Positions 1 to 11,500 of a DNA stretch of 64,000 bases are shown here, piece after piece. The stretch spans positions 1,302,001-1,366,000 of the forward strand of contig OU612073.1 in NCBI GenBank assembly GCA_914767715.1. The letters are read 5' to 3'. Positions within the stretch are counted from its first letter, which is position 1; the number at the start of each line of letters is the position of its first letter. The notes under the pieces are model-generated. The model ran no database searches, was not told the origin of the DNA, and saw only the letters and a program-made list of their open reading frames with translations. A program made the position numbers and the translations under genes. The stretch is from Membranipora membranacea (Eukaryota > Bryozoa > Gymnolaemata > Cheilostomatida > Membraniporidae).

Positions 1-1110
1 AGCATCTAATTTCTGACTGCTGGATGTAAACTACAATAAAAGCATTAAATCATAGAATAAAATACATTTTGTTGTACTAGCAATGGACATCATCATGTTC
101 TGATTACTATAGTGTGATAAGCAGATTATCTCCCCATTGATATAAATTTTCCCTTCACTTACAAAATGACATAAAGCTACATAAGGACACAAAACTTGAA
201 TTATTCATAACTAGCGCCACGAACACGGACAACGCATTGCAACTAAACTTTGAATGATTTTTTTAAAAGTAAATACTCACTTTATGTTCATGTTACATAC
301 CGGTGACGCTGATATGAGATGATCACTGTCTGATTTATCAGCTCTTCTTTGGTTGTGTTTGTATGAAGTGGACGGAGTTTGTGGTTGCTGGGATACACTC
401 AGTATATCATCTACTGTTACATCATGAATTGTGTGCTGTCTAGGAGATCTATGTAATGTAAAAGTGGGATAATAACTTTGTGGAATATTTGACCAATCAA
501 GTAAGACAATTTGGAGTAATCTACTTAACATCAGAGAGAGGACAACTACGAATTGTTTCATTAGAGGAGTTTTCCTCATATGGTCGGAGAATGCAGGACA
601 GATAACTGTAACATAGCCTGAGTTGGCAAGTTATGTTAGTGGTGAGGGAACCACGCCCCACCAGCCGCCCACTAACCAATCTTGTCAAGACAGAAAATTG
701 TTCTTACAGTTGCTTACTCTTGTTCCATAAAAAGGCTTGTCAAGATAAGCTTTAGTTTTTGCTGCACGGTGGCCTGCTGTTATAGCTACACTGGACAGCA
801 GTCAGCATACATATAAAGATACATGAGACATGACAGGCACACATTGTGTCAACAATAGCGTTTAATATAAATATTGAACTAATCTACTCAGGTAAGTCAA
901 CAATACAAAATTTCATATAAAGATTAAACTTGTTTACTGAGGTAAGTCTTAATACTGATCATTGCTATTTGGTAGTAACAAGATGACAAGGAATGTTAGA
1001 ACATACCTGATAGGTGAGGAGCTCAGTCTGAGCCTCTCTTTGGATGTTTCTCTAAGTGAGGCATCAAACTCTGTCTTATCAGCTATATTAGTCAGCTGGT
1101 GTCGACTAGC
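1..1110 (-). pseudogene. Orphan 3' end of coiled-coil gene, copy 1
   Basis: Two complete minus-strand exons and part of a third are visible: 1110-1007 (begins ASRHQLTNIADK, ends phase 2), 448-301 (RSPRQHTIHDV onward) and the start of the terminal exon at about 17-1, cut by the window edge. They match exons of the full coiled-coil gene at 54,098-63,481 almost base for base, with the same splice sites. The exon found at 27,227-27,039 and 56,093-55,905 (starts ATETLED or ATGTLEN) is missing here, because about 590 bases present in copy 2 between a shared 'tttatctat' and 'catacaaacc' are absent. With no upstream exons this is most likely a non-functional piece carried along in a segmental duplication. 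Function is unknown. Confidence 0.7.
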
Positions 1111-1584
1111 CTGTAAACAGAGTAAATAAAAGTCTTAGTTTGTAATGATAGGCCTGAGCTTCTGCCACTGTCCCTTTATCTATCATACAAACCTAAGCTT
1201 GATATCCTCTAGTTAAAGTAACATTATGGCGTTATGTAACATGGTTTTACATTTTGTCGAATATTGATTTGACAACACTTACTTCAACAACAAAATCAGC
1301 TCAACTAGCCCTTGTTTGATTAGAGATGTTTGCCTTCCATCGGCTCATAAATAAATAATTGCACAATTGATGTATAAGATACATAGTCTACTGACAGCAA
1401 ACAAGCCACCCTCTACCTGCGCTCCACTCCCTTAGATGTTACATCACCTCTCCCTTCAAACCGCTCATGGTTCAGCACTGACATAACATGAAAGTTAAAA
1501 AACTTGTTATCTCTCATATAATCTATCATGCCAAGTCGAACTCTATGACACTGGTACCATATGTGATGTTTTTATGTTTTGTAG

Positions 1585-1691
1585 GAGTGCTTGCTGGTCA
1601 CGATAACAGAGTGTCATGTTTGGGAGTGACTGAGGATGGTATGGCTGTAGCCACAGGTTCCTGGGATAGCTTCCTCAAGATATGGAACTAA
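1585..1691 (+). CDS. GNB1: Last exon of a G-protein beta subunit (Gnb)
   Basis: The exon follows a 'ttttgtag' acceptor and encodes [15 protein letters not shown], then [20 protein letters not shown] and a TAA stop. This is the final WD40 blade and C-terminus of a metazoan G-beta subunit of the GNB1 class, which forms the beta-gamma dimer of heterotrimeric G proteins at the plasma membrane. The exon enters in phase 1. No upstream Gnb exons are visible: the preceding DNA is intron-like, then the oppositely oriented coiled-coil exons. It is therefore probably a duplicated tail and not part of an expressed Gnb gene, although the open frame and the Asp of the WD motif are intact. Family assignment is secure; the exact paralogue is not. 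Confidence 0.85.
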
Positions 1692-3600
1692 ACTCAACTC
1701 AACCTGACTTCGACAATAATTTAAGGTCTACTTCTATATCCTAAGCTCGTAGTGAGAGAGAAAGAGAGAGACAGACAGAGGGGTATCATAGGCTCATCAA
1801 AACTTCAATTTCCTCCTCGTCGACCAGTCCAATATGTCCATCTCACTCACAAGCCGACCCGCCTGTCTGTACCAGTCATAGCGACCTACACACAACCCAG
1901 AGGTCCACGCAACAAGCTGAGAACGGATGAACTCTCATTAGATGATGTAGGCCAGCAAAACTGCTCAGAAACGAGGATTGTGGGTCTATTTCTGAACATT
2001 TAGATTATCTAGTCAGTCGTAGAGTTGAATCATGTCATCTGTAAACACTAATTTACGGTAAATACCTTTGGTTGGGTAAGTCGCTCCCACAAACTGTAAG
2101 TGGGAGACAAGTCAACGCAGAGAGAGAGAGAGATGAAACTTTGTCTCTTATGATGTCGAGGCTTTATTTAACATATATATTTATCTAAGACCTCAGTCTA
2201 TTTTAGATTGAGGTCAAGGTCAGAGAATATTAAGATCAGCAGCAGTAGGTAGACTTGACAGCTCATATTTGATTTGTCCTCCCTTAGTTTATACTAGGTG
2301 TAAATGTTGTGTCTTTCAGAAGATTGAGTCTGACCTATAATAGAAGGTGATTGACATCACTGTACCCTGGCTATCATACTCATCTATAATGATGATGGTG
2401 ATGATAGTAGTAGGACTGCTGTACTTATTATTGTATTTCACCACAGTCTTTGCTATTTACTACTCATATTATTATATTGAACTCTGTTAATGGTCATCAC
2501 CTTTTTTGCGGATGCCACAACTTTTTTATGTGGGGTCGCCGGCCACTTGTCCTTGTACCACAAAACTCATTAAACTTTTTTTAGTTTCCTTTCAAAAAGA
2601 CGTTTTTTTGGCTAAATGGATAATTAATATTTGAACATGTACAGTAGTGATTCAATTATGTAGTTGATTGTCATTAATTTTTGTGTTTGTTGCAGTAGCC
2701 ACGCCACACAGTTTTTTTTATGAATATTTTACTACATATGACTTTCTCATTATTTCGTAAATGCTTGTAGCTTTTTCTTCTTCTTCTCTTCTCAATGTTA
2801 AGACAGCTTTTTTTCATTAATTAGACTACTTGTGGCACCTGCTGACACCACTGCTGCTGCTGAGACAGCAGCAGTGGAGGATTTGTATCAGCTGTCACTT
2901 TTCATTAGCTGCTCTGTCTGTTTACCCTGTAAGGAGTTCTCTCTCTCTTACTGTGTAGCAGCTTGCTGTGTATTTTCGCATCACTATGGCGCGTCTATAA
3001 GTTGTCTACTCTTTATCACATATTATTGGTATCCATGGATTTTCGTGAATCTGTTTTGTTACCTATCTATATTGTCTTAATAAAATCTCATTGGTATTGT
3101 CATTCTTTTTGAAGACTGGAAATGCTCGCCCTGGCAAAGGTGCACAGTCATAGAGGTGCTTGACTATCAATCAACCTGGGCATTGAAAAAAACCTTATTA
3201 TTTGTTTACTAAGCATGCCCTGGAATGGTATTCTGACTCACAATTCTCTTACGGCTTCCTTTGTTGAGCTTTCATTGCACTAATAAGCTTGACCGCTGTC
3301 ACCCCTCACTACATCACTATCTCGCCATGGGACTGTCTTGTCACTCTTGGTTTGGAGAATGCATAACAAGTTATACCCATTTAGCAGTGATATTCAGACC
3401 GTCTTGGCTCTACCTAGCCTGTCAAGACAAGCTAGGCTCTACCCTAATAAGCTGGTCTGGTAAGGCATCGCTCCCTGAAATTGATACTAAAAATGTAATT
3501 TCATGCTATATGAATAATCCATATTGATGAATGTTGATTTCACGACAACAAAATCTGGCTGAGTGGTCTTGTAAAAGTATGCATTATATCGGTGGAAACT
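1692..3600. other. Duplicated Gnb 3' flank, no gene seen
   Basis: This is the 3' flank of the Gnb exon and is repeated at 28,236-30,190. It holds an AG-rich run near 2,118-2,133 and several short open frames that are not conserved between copies. No gene is supported. Confidence 0.6.
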
Positions 3601-6600
3601 TGCTCATCACCTTTTTTGTGGTATAGATTATAGATAGTACAGGCGGTATGTTTTAGTATTTTCAATGTAGGCAATCTAGGTCACGCATGCATATGTATGA
3701 GGAGAAAACTCTGAGATAAATACATTATAAAACTAGACCTCAAGTCCCAAGACTTGAATTGTGCCTTTTTATAAAGATCAGTACTATGGGTCCATGTATA
3801 CAATAATACTGTACGGCATTCAGTTGTAATATTTTTATAACACTTAGCCTGATTGAGTCGCTGGGTGGTAAAGTTGTTGTTGAATAGAAATTGGCACAAA
3901 AACCTTGATCGTATTTCATCATGATCAACCACAATTATTATTATACCATTGGTCTTAATTTTCATTTCCGTTGTTTGATGTTTTGAAATTTTTGGATGCA
4001 TATGTGTGACACATGGAAAAAAGATGATTTTTCATCCTGTGAGGCATTTTAACCAATTTTAACCATTCTGTTTTAACTCAATATCTCTTTTTAGTATGAT
4101 AAAACCATAATTTTCCAACTTCTAGCAAGTGTTACACAGAGTGTTATTATGTAAAAAGTTTAAACTTTAAACTAAATGCAATTGGTTATAATTGGTTGAA
4201 AACTAGACCTCATGACTGCGGACTAAGTAAATAAAACTGCAGTAGCTCTTAGGTGCAAAAGTGGGGTGGTTATAGCGTCATCTGGTCCCATATATGGTAA
4301 TCAGTCCAAATATCTGGTGTTACCCTACGACTACGTTATAGGGTTACTTGTCATGTAGGAATCAAACCTTCACCAACCCAATACAATATTACAGAGTCAT
4401 TCTAATATCAGATTACTGCAGAAGAAATATATGCTGTCCTCTCTTTTCTGCATGTCTGTAGTTGGTGTAGCTGATGGAGCCATTGACAGACTATTTGATT
4501 CTCTTCATGATGAAACGGGACTTTACTGAGGCTAGCAGTTAACATCATATCATGGTTATATCTTGCAGTTTTTGTCAGCGTCATAACTTTGTAACAATAA
4601 CTTCATAATAGTTATCAAGTTATTATACTGATGGGCAGTGTTAGAAGTGAGTGGAAACTGGTGGGAAATGAGTACCCACAAATAAATATGGAGATGGATC
4701 TTTTAGAAAACAGTTCCCACTAAATTCTGTGCAAAAAACTGTGTGGAAGTCTCTTTTGTTAAGACATCACTCATGTTATCAATCATACTATTGCAGAACC
4801 ATAATTCTGAATTGCTGTTATTTTGATTAATGATTATTGCGCTTTTCGACCCTATGAGTAGAGTATTCACAAAGAAAGAAATCTACTTAGACCACTGCTG
4901 ATGGGGCTATCAGTAAATCAGTATAATGTACGAATTTAACCGATTTATTTGTATCCATTTCTTCTCCACCCAGTACTCCCTGATAATGTTAGTTACCAGC
5001 CAGGAGTTAATCCTTGGTTACTGGCCAGGGTTCCGGGGCTGCTCTTCTTCACTGTTGATTTCTCTTAGTTTAATTTGGAGTTACCTTCCCTTGGTATCAA
5101 TCTTCTAATATTGCTCAGCACTATTCCTGGCCGCTGGCCTAACCCGACATATATGGTTCCGTTATAGATCATAGGCAAAGAGAGCTTCTGGAAAGCTGAA
5201 CTTCTTTAACAATTGCAATAACAGGAATATAACTGAGACAACAATTGTTAGAATCATTCACAATCTTGATTTTCTATTTTAAGAGTAGTTTAAACTGACA
5301 TGGTTGGGCTGGACTGACACTCGACCAATCTTGGGCACATACTTTACAAACACAATTTTAGTTGGTAGCAGCAGAATCTATTTCACATTAAATTTGATAG
5401 TTTGTTGATGTGATCAATGGTCATTGGGCGAGGCCAAAGTTTTTCAAACAATTCAATTCAGTTTTATAAGATCGTGCTCGCCGAGTCTCTGTGACAATTC
5501 AAATTGTTTATGTTATCTCTCTCTTTGTGTTAACTGTATAATGACCTGAAGAGACCATGTAAAGAACCAGGAGATAGCATTTATCATCAGGAAGCTATCT
5601 GATCAGAAGAAAATAAGGTTGGTGGTGCACCGCCCCAACCTAGCAGAAGTACGAGCCTATCTGACTCACAAAACCAAGGCAATACTAGTTTGTATATTCG
5701 TATCTATGAATGGTCCAGTGTGTAAAAACATCCAGTCCTTTTGAGCAGAAATAATACATGGTGATATCTATGCCAACTGGCATCATGGTACAGATCTAAG
5801 TTATACTGATATGTATCTTATCTCCGACACTCGTATTTGTCACTGGTACCAATGTCCATCTTTTATGCCCTCTTTTTGTAATGCGTGTTAAAAATATTCT
5901 ACTAGCAGCTATTATGATTTCTGTTGATTAATTTTTGTATTTATTACTCACAGTTGTAAATTCACATTTGTTCTATTGTTGTGAAAATATAATAAATCCA
6001 AACACAGTCAAATTGTTAGACTGAGCCCCCCCCCCCTCCCGCTCTCTTGGCAAATTGTATGAAGCTTGATTTAGGTACACCTATGACTAGTGTTTTCTCA
6101 CAGTTGAAAATTCAATTTTTTTGTTCCTTTTTTTGTGTTAAATATTTTAATCCAAACACAATCAAATTGTTAGACTGATCCCCCCTAGACTCTTTCCCCC
6201 CACCCCTCAGAAGGCTTCCCAGCCGGGACAAATCGTATCAAGCTTGATCTATGCACACTTATAACAAGTATTCATGTCTGTCAGAGCTAAATAAGTAGGT
6301 CATCACAAAGGAAGTTATCCTGTATACATGTTGTATGTATTAGAAGGCTGTTTGCAGTGAGCTCGATGCAGTTAAACATTTGAATAAGGTGAATGTGATC
6401 ATATTCTAATTGTTGTAATTGAACCACCCCTAATAGTATAATCAAAGATTATGAATATAATAATTGGTATCATAATACAGGCCTTTTCATTATTTTCTTG
6501 TTTCTTTATGCAGCTACTGTTTTAAGTACATTTTGTTTTATAACGAAGCAAGTGTTTCTGTTGTAATGCGATCATGTATATTATTGATTTCCATTCACTG

Positions 6601-6690
6601 TCGATCGATAGAGGACAGACAAAACCCACATCACATGGTCACAGCTTCTATAACAAAAAATCGATAATTAACCTTGATGAAATAAAGCAG
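3600..6690. other. Non-coding stretch, diverged copy of 30,190-32,500
   Basis: No exon is recognisable. Scattered blocks align with 30,190-32,500, for example 'tgttgatgtgatca' near 5,404 and 31,169, so it belongs to the same duplicated unit at lower identity. The tandem repeat at 5,948-6,272 lies inside. Confidence 0.5.
5948..6272. repeat. Diverged tandem repeat, 2 units
   Basis: Two head-to-tail units of roughly 150 and 175 bases each run from 'tcacagttg', through 'atccaaacaca', 'caaattgttagactga' and a C-rich tract, to 'aagcttgat'. They differ by substitutions and by the length of the C tract. Confidence 0.75.
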
Positions 6691-6699
6691 CATTACTTG

Positions 6700-6857
6700 T
6701 GAAGATAATCAGTTAAAGCTTTCAGTCTTTTTGGCAGCATTCTATATAGTGGAGTTCAGTTGGAAATGTGAGGAGGCATAAAACAGAACCAGAGCAGCGA
6801 TGAAAATCAATCAGTCTACTGACCCAGCGGAGGGTGAATAGTGCATCAGACCTTCAG
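6700..6857 (+). promoter_or_regulatory. Probable non-coding first exon of gene 1
   Basis: This block is conserved with about 32,505-32,619 in front of gene 3, beginning near 'ttaaagctttc' and ending in both at 'gaccttcag' followed by a 'gtatct' splice donor. It would splice to the acceptor at 8,582-8,583, just 5' of the gene 1 ATG; gene 3 has the matching acceptor at 33,701-33,702. Conservation of the donor and of a short upstream ORF, in otherwise diverged flanks, supports a 5' UTR exon. The exon's 5' boundary and promoter are not determined. Confidence 0.55.
6800..6841 (+). promoter_or_regulatory. Upstream ORF of 13 codons (gene 1 leader)
   Basis: ATG to TAG encodes MKINQSTDPAEGE. The gene 3 leader has an ORF of exactly the same length, MKINLSADRANGD, at 32,562-32,603. 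Frame and stop are kept despite substitutions. An upstream ORF in a 5' UTR usually lowers or conditions translation of the main frame; that role is inferred. Confidence 0.45.
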
Positions 6858-6919
6858 GTATCTATTAAAGATCATTGATCTAACAACACCAACACATAGC
6901 TCACTATGACGCATAGCAT

Positions 6920-7252
6920 AGCCAATGTGTTGGCTCTGATTGGTGGGTGGGTAGTTTAAGCGCTCAAACGGTGGCGGGATGCTGTTAGAGGAATTTTATT
7001 ATCAACCACTTTCCCAAACCGACTTGGTTGGGAGAGTGGTTGATAATGAAATTCTACTACCAGCTATCCCAACATCATTTGAGCGCTTAAACTAGTGGGT
7101 GGGGAGAAGAAAAGCCAATGCCAGGTCCAGGTCAAATGGTACTTTCAGGAAAGTACCTTCGACGTTGGCATTGCCTAACTTTGGATAAGGTTTAAGGTAC
7201 TTTCAAAAAAGTTCTATATGACCTGCCACTAATCAGAGCCAACACATTGGCT
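6920..7252. mobile_element. MITE-like element carrying a nested fold-back element
   Basis: Terminal inverted repeats are AGCCAATGTGTTGGCTCTGAT at the left and its near-complement ending CACATTGGCT at the right, about 27 bp each. No coding capacity is seen. The left arm is interrupted by the fold-back element at 6,952-7,094. An internal pair of 'gcca(a)tgcc' and 'ggtac.tttc' inverted motifs is also present. No clear target duplication was found. Confidence 0.7.
6952..7094. mobile_element. Fold-back element with 9-bp target duplication
   Basis: The element starts TAGTTTAAGCGCTCAAA and ends with the complement TTTGAGCGCTTAAACTA; most of it is one long imperfect hairpin with the loop near 7,020. 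The direct repeat GTGGGTGGG flanks it at 6,943-6,951 and 7,095-7,103. It belongs to the family at 28,971-29,085. The 9-bp duplication is the size made by Mutator-like transposases. Confidence 0.8.
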
Positions 7253-7725
7253 ATATGTTGCACTCAACTGTGAACGAATGTTTGCCTGTTTTGCTGCATT
7301 CAGTATTATGTTAAAATTGATTTTATCAAATTTGCCCAAGCTAACAGGCCTAAGCAAAGTAGCTGGACTGTATATTCATATATGCGTTTATGCATATATA
7401 TACAATGAGCGTCTATAACTACCTTCACTTTTTCCTGGGTCAGCATATTGCAGCAATGAGTACCAAAATTTCAGTATCGCATCATTTCAGAATCACTCAA
7501 AAGTCTTACCAGTTCTCTTGGGCCTTACCTGTTTAGAGGGATCGGTCTAAAAGGGGACTGAACATTGGGCAAGAGGCAAGAGTCTGGGATCATAGACTAT
7601 CTTACAAACATTCATTCATAATGTAACAGAATCCAGCTATGAAATTCATTTGAATTCAAGGTCCACTCCAGGGGTGTATTCATAGTTGATTGCATTAGAT
7701 AAAAATCAACTAAATCAGTTCAATG

Positions 7726-7977
7726 GAAGCGCAACAACTTAGCCCGAGCCAAACTTAGCCCGAGCCAAACTTAGCCCGAGCCAAACTAAGCCCGAGCCAA
7801 ACTTAGCCCGAGCCAAAATTAGCCCCAGCAAAACTTAGCCCCAAATATAAAACTTGGCCCCATGTAATGAAACTTGGCCCCAATAACTAAAACTTGGCCC
7901 GACTTGGCTCAGGCTAAGTTTGGCTCGGGCTAAGTTTGGCTCGGGCTAAGTTTGGCTCGGGCTAAGTTGTTGCGGAT
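7726..7977. mobile_element. Inverted-repeat element built from a 17-bp tandem motif
   Basis: The left arm has about five copies of a 'ttagcccgagccaaac' unit; the right arm has the complementary unit several times. The outer ends 'gcaacaactt' and 'aagttgttgc' are complementary. The direct repeat TCAGTTCAATG flanks it at 7,715-7,725 and 7,978-7,988, which looks like an 11-bp target duplication. It has no coding capacity. Confidence 0.7.
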
Positions 7978-8592
7978 TCAGTTCAATGATCACACCATTT
8001 ACGGATTTTGTGAATTTGTAATATTTACTCCCTGCAACTTCCAAATTGTTTTTGTCTTAGACCTTGAATTTTCGTGACACATTCCCGGTTCAAATGAAAT
8101 AGGCAGTTAGTTATGTGTGAAATAATTGCCTGGTTTTAATGCCTCAACTATTCTTATATGTCAATATATCCTTCCATCAGTCCTACAAACATACGCTTAG
8201 TTCAAAATATGAAGGGCATTGTTGTTTTTTATACTAGAGAAGAACGGTAAAATGGCCAAGTGTTTTATCCCAACTCTAATTTGCAAGGTTAACCGCCTCA
8301 TCAATTGAGATGGATAATAATACTTTGCGTTAACTCAACGCCCAACATTAAAATCACAAATCAAAGCATCAACAACTCATAATTTATAATAGAATGGCGG
8401 CTAAATGCAGACACAATATACAATCCGCATATTTATTCCTATCTAGTCTGAGACCATGGGCTAGGTGTAGTAGGTAACATTCCTGATATTGAAGCAGTCA
8501 CCAGCGAGTTTTCTTACGGGTGCGGTGTTAAAACCTTCGGCATAGCACGTTCAATGTTGAGCAGAGATCTTTTCAAATTTTAGGAAGCAAAC

Positions 8593-11500
8593 ATGGGAAA
8601 CTGGTGCTCATGTATCAGACAGACTGAGCCTTCATCAGTAAAAGATGATAATGTGGAACTTTCTTTCCTGGCTGGAGGTGGGTATTGACCATCTCTGATT
8701 TAATGTTTGGTCAAGTTTCATGTGTTTTGTGTATCTGATCCCCGCCCTCCTTATCTTCTCAGCTGGATTGTATTGTATAAGTATTAGTATAGTTTATTTT
8801 ATTATAATATCCAGTTCTCTCCAATGGATCAATATGAGCGATCAGTCTCTTATGACTTCTTGGTGGATTGTTTTGAAATTCCATTATTTAACAGACTGGA
8901 ATGTGTGATAATATAACAAAAGGGGCCCCGTGAGTTCAGTGAAAATACAGGATGACAGGTGTGCTAGGATTTGTATTCAATATATATTTGAAAGCTAAAC
9001 AACATATCAATTTTCTTCACTAGGCTTGTCAATATCAGGCTCCTCTTAAAATATAACTGGACGGCTGGCTGATTGACAGGGCGACCCTTGTGATGTATAA
9101 ATTTACTGTTGACACACATATATATATATATATCTAGATCAGGGGTCACTTAGTAGGGGACAACTTCAAGGGTTTGATGACATCACAGATGGATCGCAAC
9201 AGAATGAGGTCATCACACTATCTCATACAATGGATATACCTGCATCAGACTCTGGTGAGAGTGGGGATAACTCTGATGATAAGAGATGGGACAACTCAGA
9301 GGATGATAGTAGGAACTCTGATGACGTTAGGGAGGGTTAGAGTTTAAAACATATCTGACTCATTAACAAATCAAATTTTAATGTTAATTTTATTTACAAA
9401 CATAATCTTTGTGCTATTAGCTCACAACCAAACATTTCAGATTTACAGTGTATTCTGGCAATAGTTATATGAGCAAAGAATGTTGGGATACGGGTACCTC
9501 AGAGCAGACCAACCTACCTGTGAGAATCAGAAAGCAGCAAAGGACATACATATAAACATATATATATATATATTATATATGTGTGTGTGTGTCAACTATA
9601 TCACTTACAGGGCCTACTCCTCACGGCCTCAATCTCCTTTAAAATCCCGGTAGTAGTTTCTTGACCAATATATTATATGCTAGTAACCCTCAGCTTGGTC
9701 TGGCCAATGAGAGAGAGGGCAGAATTTATACACATTGATAATGTTACCTTCAGTGTTTTGTCATTCTAGTCATCACAAAGCTGTGAATATATTTGGTTCA
9801 ATTCAAAACTATCAATAGTAGGCTGCCAACAAAATTAATTTTTCAAGACAATCTCTGCATACTTATTAGAGTTCTCTGTGATTCTCATGTAAATAAATCA
9901 ATCATTATGAGGACCCCGTGACGTGACGTAATAACAAGATAAATATTACCTTATTATATATCCATTATATGATCACATTATAGAGAAGTACATGGTCTGG
10001 TACAGACATACAGCACAGCAGGAGATAAAGGAGATACCTTACTCACGGTACTCAGACTCAGAGTCATGGTACACAGTCCTCAGAGGGATGACTGTAAGGG
10101 AGATAGAGTTAGAGAAGGGAGATAACTCTATCACTCATCTCTGGATCTCTGGTCTGAAGAGTTTCCCCTCCTGGTTACCAGTTATAGCTCCAGATCTCCT
10201 ACAGCTCAGACTGGAGCGTATTGATAAAGACGCTCTCAGAGAGGGTAGATTTGAATGGCAGAGGTAAGTAGAGTACATGATACTATAATATTATATTTCT
10301 GAGTTACTTATGAGCGATATGACTCCTATTATCTCTAGACTTGTCTCACAGCCCGTTTACTCACACTTCTGCACCCGATAACAAAAAACTGTTATTTGGC
10401 AGCAAGCTTGAAATTTGTCTTCAAAATACCATACATGAAACAATCTATCCCCCACATACCACCCGATATTCATCTACTGCTCTTCTTCATAATTGATTGG
10501 CAGTATTCATCACAACTGGAATACATTGGCAAAATATTGGATTTAATCTTTCACTAACAAAAAAACTCAGAATAGCCACATACCATCAGAATTTTTTGGA
10601 AAAGGAATTTCAAAATGATTTAAACTCGGGAATTAAACAATTCTTGACCCTGTTCTATATAAATATATGAGATTCTAAGAGCTATTTCAAACATGCATGG
10701 TCTTTATTTGTCATTGACTCTAATCGGCAATAATAAAGTATAGATATATATATGTATATATATGTGCCGCATACTCTCAAGATGAAGAAAAGTTCATATC
10801 ATTGGATCAATAAATTTGGATGCTATGTGAAGACTAACTATGTACAATAAACGTAGTAGCCTGTCTTGACAAGACATGCTATGCTCCGTGTAATTACCAT
10901 GATCTCATAAGTTTTTAGGATTTAATTTTGAGCATAGCAAATTGGTAAAAGTAAGTCTCATAAAAAATATTTGGTCCATATTATTACTCCCCGCACAAGT
11001 AAATCCCTGTAGATAGACTACCAAGTGTCTACAATTAATGCTGGATCTGAATTACACTCCATCTTTAATATACACTCACACTGCAGCTAACCCATATTTA
11101 GCGTAACGTTAATGTTAAAGTCGCCCATAAATTATCATAACTTAACTCGCTCTACATGATAATATGATGTCATAACTTACCGGTCACATGAAAACTGGGA
11201 AAAGACACTTACGAGATTTCACACAGGGCACAAAATTACGTGCTCTTTACAATGAGAAAAAAAACAAGGCAAACGTAAAGATGACCAAGGCATTTAAACT
11301 AAGATGCACTGGGAACAGCTTGTTTCAAAATAAAGGCTACAAAGTTCGTAATTGCAGGCAAAAGTGAAATTATTTTTTGACGCACGCAGACTCATGTAAC
11401 AGTGTGGCACTTAGCTTCCGTAATAGTTCTACTGAAATGAAGGTATAGTGAGATGTCTACTTTTGCTGTATAGAATAGGTTGATGTTACACAAAATTCTC

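Larger units (their letters stand above)
1..3475. repeat. Segmental duplication, copy 1 (pairs with 25,530-30,130)
   Basis: This stretch is nearly identical to 25,530-30,130, apart from small substitutions, a roughly 590-base deletion near 1,184, and two insertions present only in copy 2 (a SINE-like element at 27,680 and a fold-back element at 28,971). It contains the coiled-coil 3' exons and the last G-beta exon. Similarity to the other copy continues beyond 3,475 but is clearly lower. Confidence 0.85.

Noticed and set aside
277-579. 100-codon minus-strand ORF taken as a whole gene
   Set aside because: Only 448-301 is exon; the upstream part is intron and promoter-like DNA, and a possible acceptor at 'ccacaaag' is not kept in the other two copies, whereas 'ttacatag' at the 448 boundary is.
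1752-2003. 83-codon ORF after the G-beta stop, repeated at 28,296-28,547
   Set aside because: It lies in the 3' untranslated flank. The few differences I noted between the copies that change the protein (Thr to Met, Gln to Pro) show no bias to silent sites, and the ORF resembles no known protein.
2832-3080. Cys-rich ORF, counterpart at 29,480-29,764
   Set aside because: Small indels between the two copies put them in different frames, so the protein is not conserved.
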